This document shows, piece after piece, positions 63,719 to 64,000 of a stretch of 64,000 nt of DNA. Within the stretch, counting starts at the first letter, position 1. The number at the start of each line of letters is the position of its first letter. The stretch covers positions 4,317,626-4,381,625 of the forward strand of contig KL662191.1 in assembly GCA_000733415.1 (NCBI GenBank), read 5' to 3'. Origin of the DNA: [Leptolyngbya] sp. JSC-1 (GTDB lineage Bacteria > Cyanobacteriota > Cyanobacteriia > Elainellales > Elainellaceae). The position numbers and the translations under genes were made by a program. Below the pieces are notes generated by a model, which was not told the origin of the DNA, searched no databases, and saw nothing but the letters and a program-made list of their open reading frames with translations.

Positions 63719-64000
63719 TGACCTTACCCTGAAAAACTGGACATTCTCGAAGAGTTGAAAATCCAGGAGAATGAATCCATGCGTACAAAACCCCGTCGTC
63801 AATTTACCCCAGAACAAAAAGCCGTTTCTCTGACCTACGGTCAGTAGCTGTCAGGATCGTGACTCAATCAGGCAAACCCATCAGCCAGATTGCCAAGGAA
63901 ATGGGACTGACTGAAAGTGCTTTGCGACATTGGGTCAAACAAGCCCAGATTGACCAGGCAGCAGTACCCAATGCTGCTTTAACGACCGAGGAACTCAAGA
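63719..64000 (+). mobile_element. IS3-like insertion sequence, left end, with broken OrfA
   Basis: The putative terminal repeat starts TGACCTTACCCTGAAAAACT. An ATG at 63779 opens MRTKPRRQFTPEQKA, the start of an IS3-family OrfA. The frame then goes to VSLTYGQ and a stop at 63846. In another frame it resumes as AVRIVTQSGKPISQIAKEMG and LTESALRHWVKQAQID, the OrfA helix-turn-helix. An extra segment of about 20 bases near 63825-63850 seems to have broken the gene. The element continues past the window, so its full structure is unknown. Confidence 0.75.

Overview
The window is bacterial chromosomal DNA that reads as cyanobacterial. The markers are a CruA-type lycopene cyclase, a DUF1818 protein, a cyanobacterial-type short RNA polymerase omega subunit, a Dps, and several small proteins of cyanobacterial character. 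The HIP1 octamer GCGATCGC occurs repeatedly (for example at 8175-8182 and 60789-60796), and Uma2 (DUF820) genes are scattered through the window. The mosaic of housekeeping genes, short tandem repeats and decayed accessory genes fits a filamentous or Leptolyngbya-like genome. That lineage guess is inference; no rRNA gene is present to fix it.

Layout. 1-6321 is ordinary chromosome: the 5' end of rsmI, an exopolysaccharide sugar transferase followed directly by a PfkB kinase, a small Cys-rich protein, cobU, a low-complexity protein, a YdcF-like membrane protein and moaE. 6361-17117 is a minus-strand defence-type island. Its core is a PLD-SNF2 helicase, an HsdR_N-like protein and a Uma2-adenine methyltransferase-AlbA_2 polypeptide that is cut by one in-frame TGA. 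Downstream lie a VapB-like antitoxin, a VapC/HepT chimera and a decayed second copy of the helicase-tail/HsdR_N/Uma2 block. 17282-22888 holds a broken Uma2 gene, a large SNF2 helicase, another Uma2 gene and a SWIM zinc-finger protein. 22923-23885 holds a predicted DNA-binding protein surrounded and interrupted by copies of the motif GGACAGTCC.

25071-47639 is the most unusual part. An LCAT-like lipase/acyltransferase is followed by two giant genes (3729 and about 3004 residues, 20.2 kb together) and a small four-helix membrane protein, all on the plus strand. The first giant is beta-rich with an acidic repeat, a coiled coil and five degenerate W/Y-x-G repeats. The second carries a LamG-like domain. 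Neither has a visible signal peptide, and the short spacing between them argues for co-expression. I know of no characterised system with this composition.

47656-59027 returns to core genes: argJ, a cyclophilin, cruA, dps, rpoZ, a secreted Pro-rich protein, a DUF1818 protein, a Sua5/YrdC protein and clpB. They are interspersed with a palindromic repeat, a 29-bp minisatellite and two clear terminators. 59221-61660 is a collapsed siderophore-uptake locus: an AraC/PchR-like regulator, a TonB receptor and an MFS exporter, all broken. 61712-63399 holds a Uma2 protein with a heptad repeat and a GNAT acetyltransferase. The window ends in an IS3-like element that truncates a minus-strand gene.

All family assignments come from reading motifs by eye. 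No database search was run.
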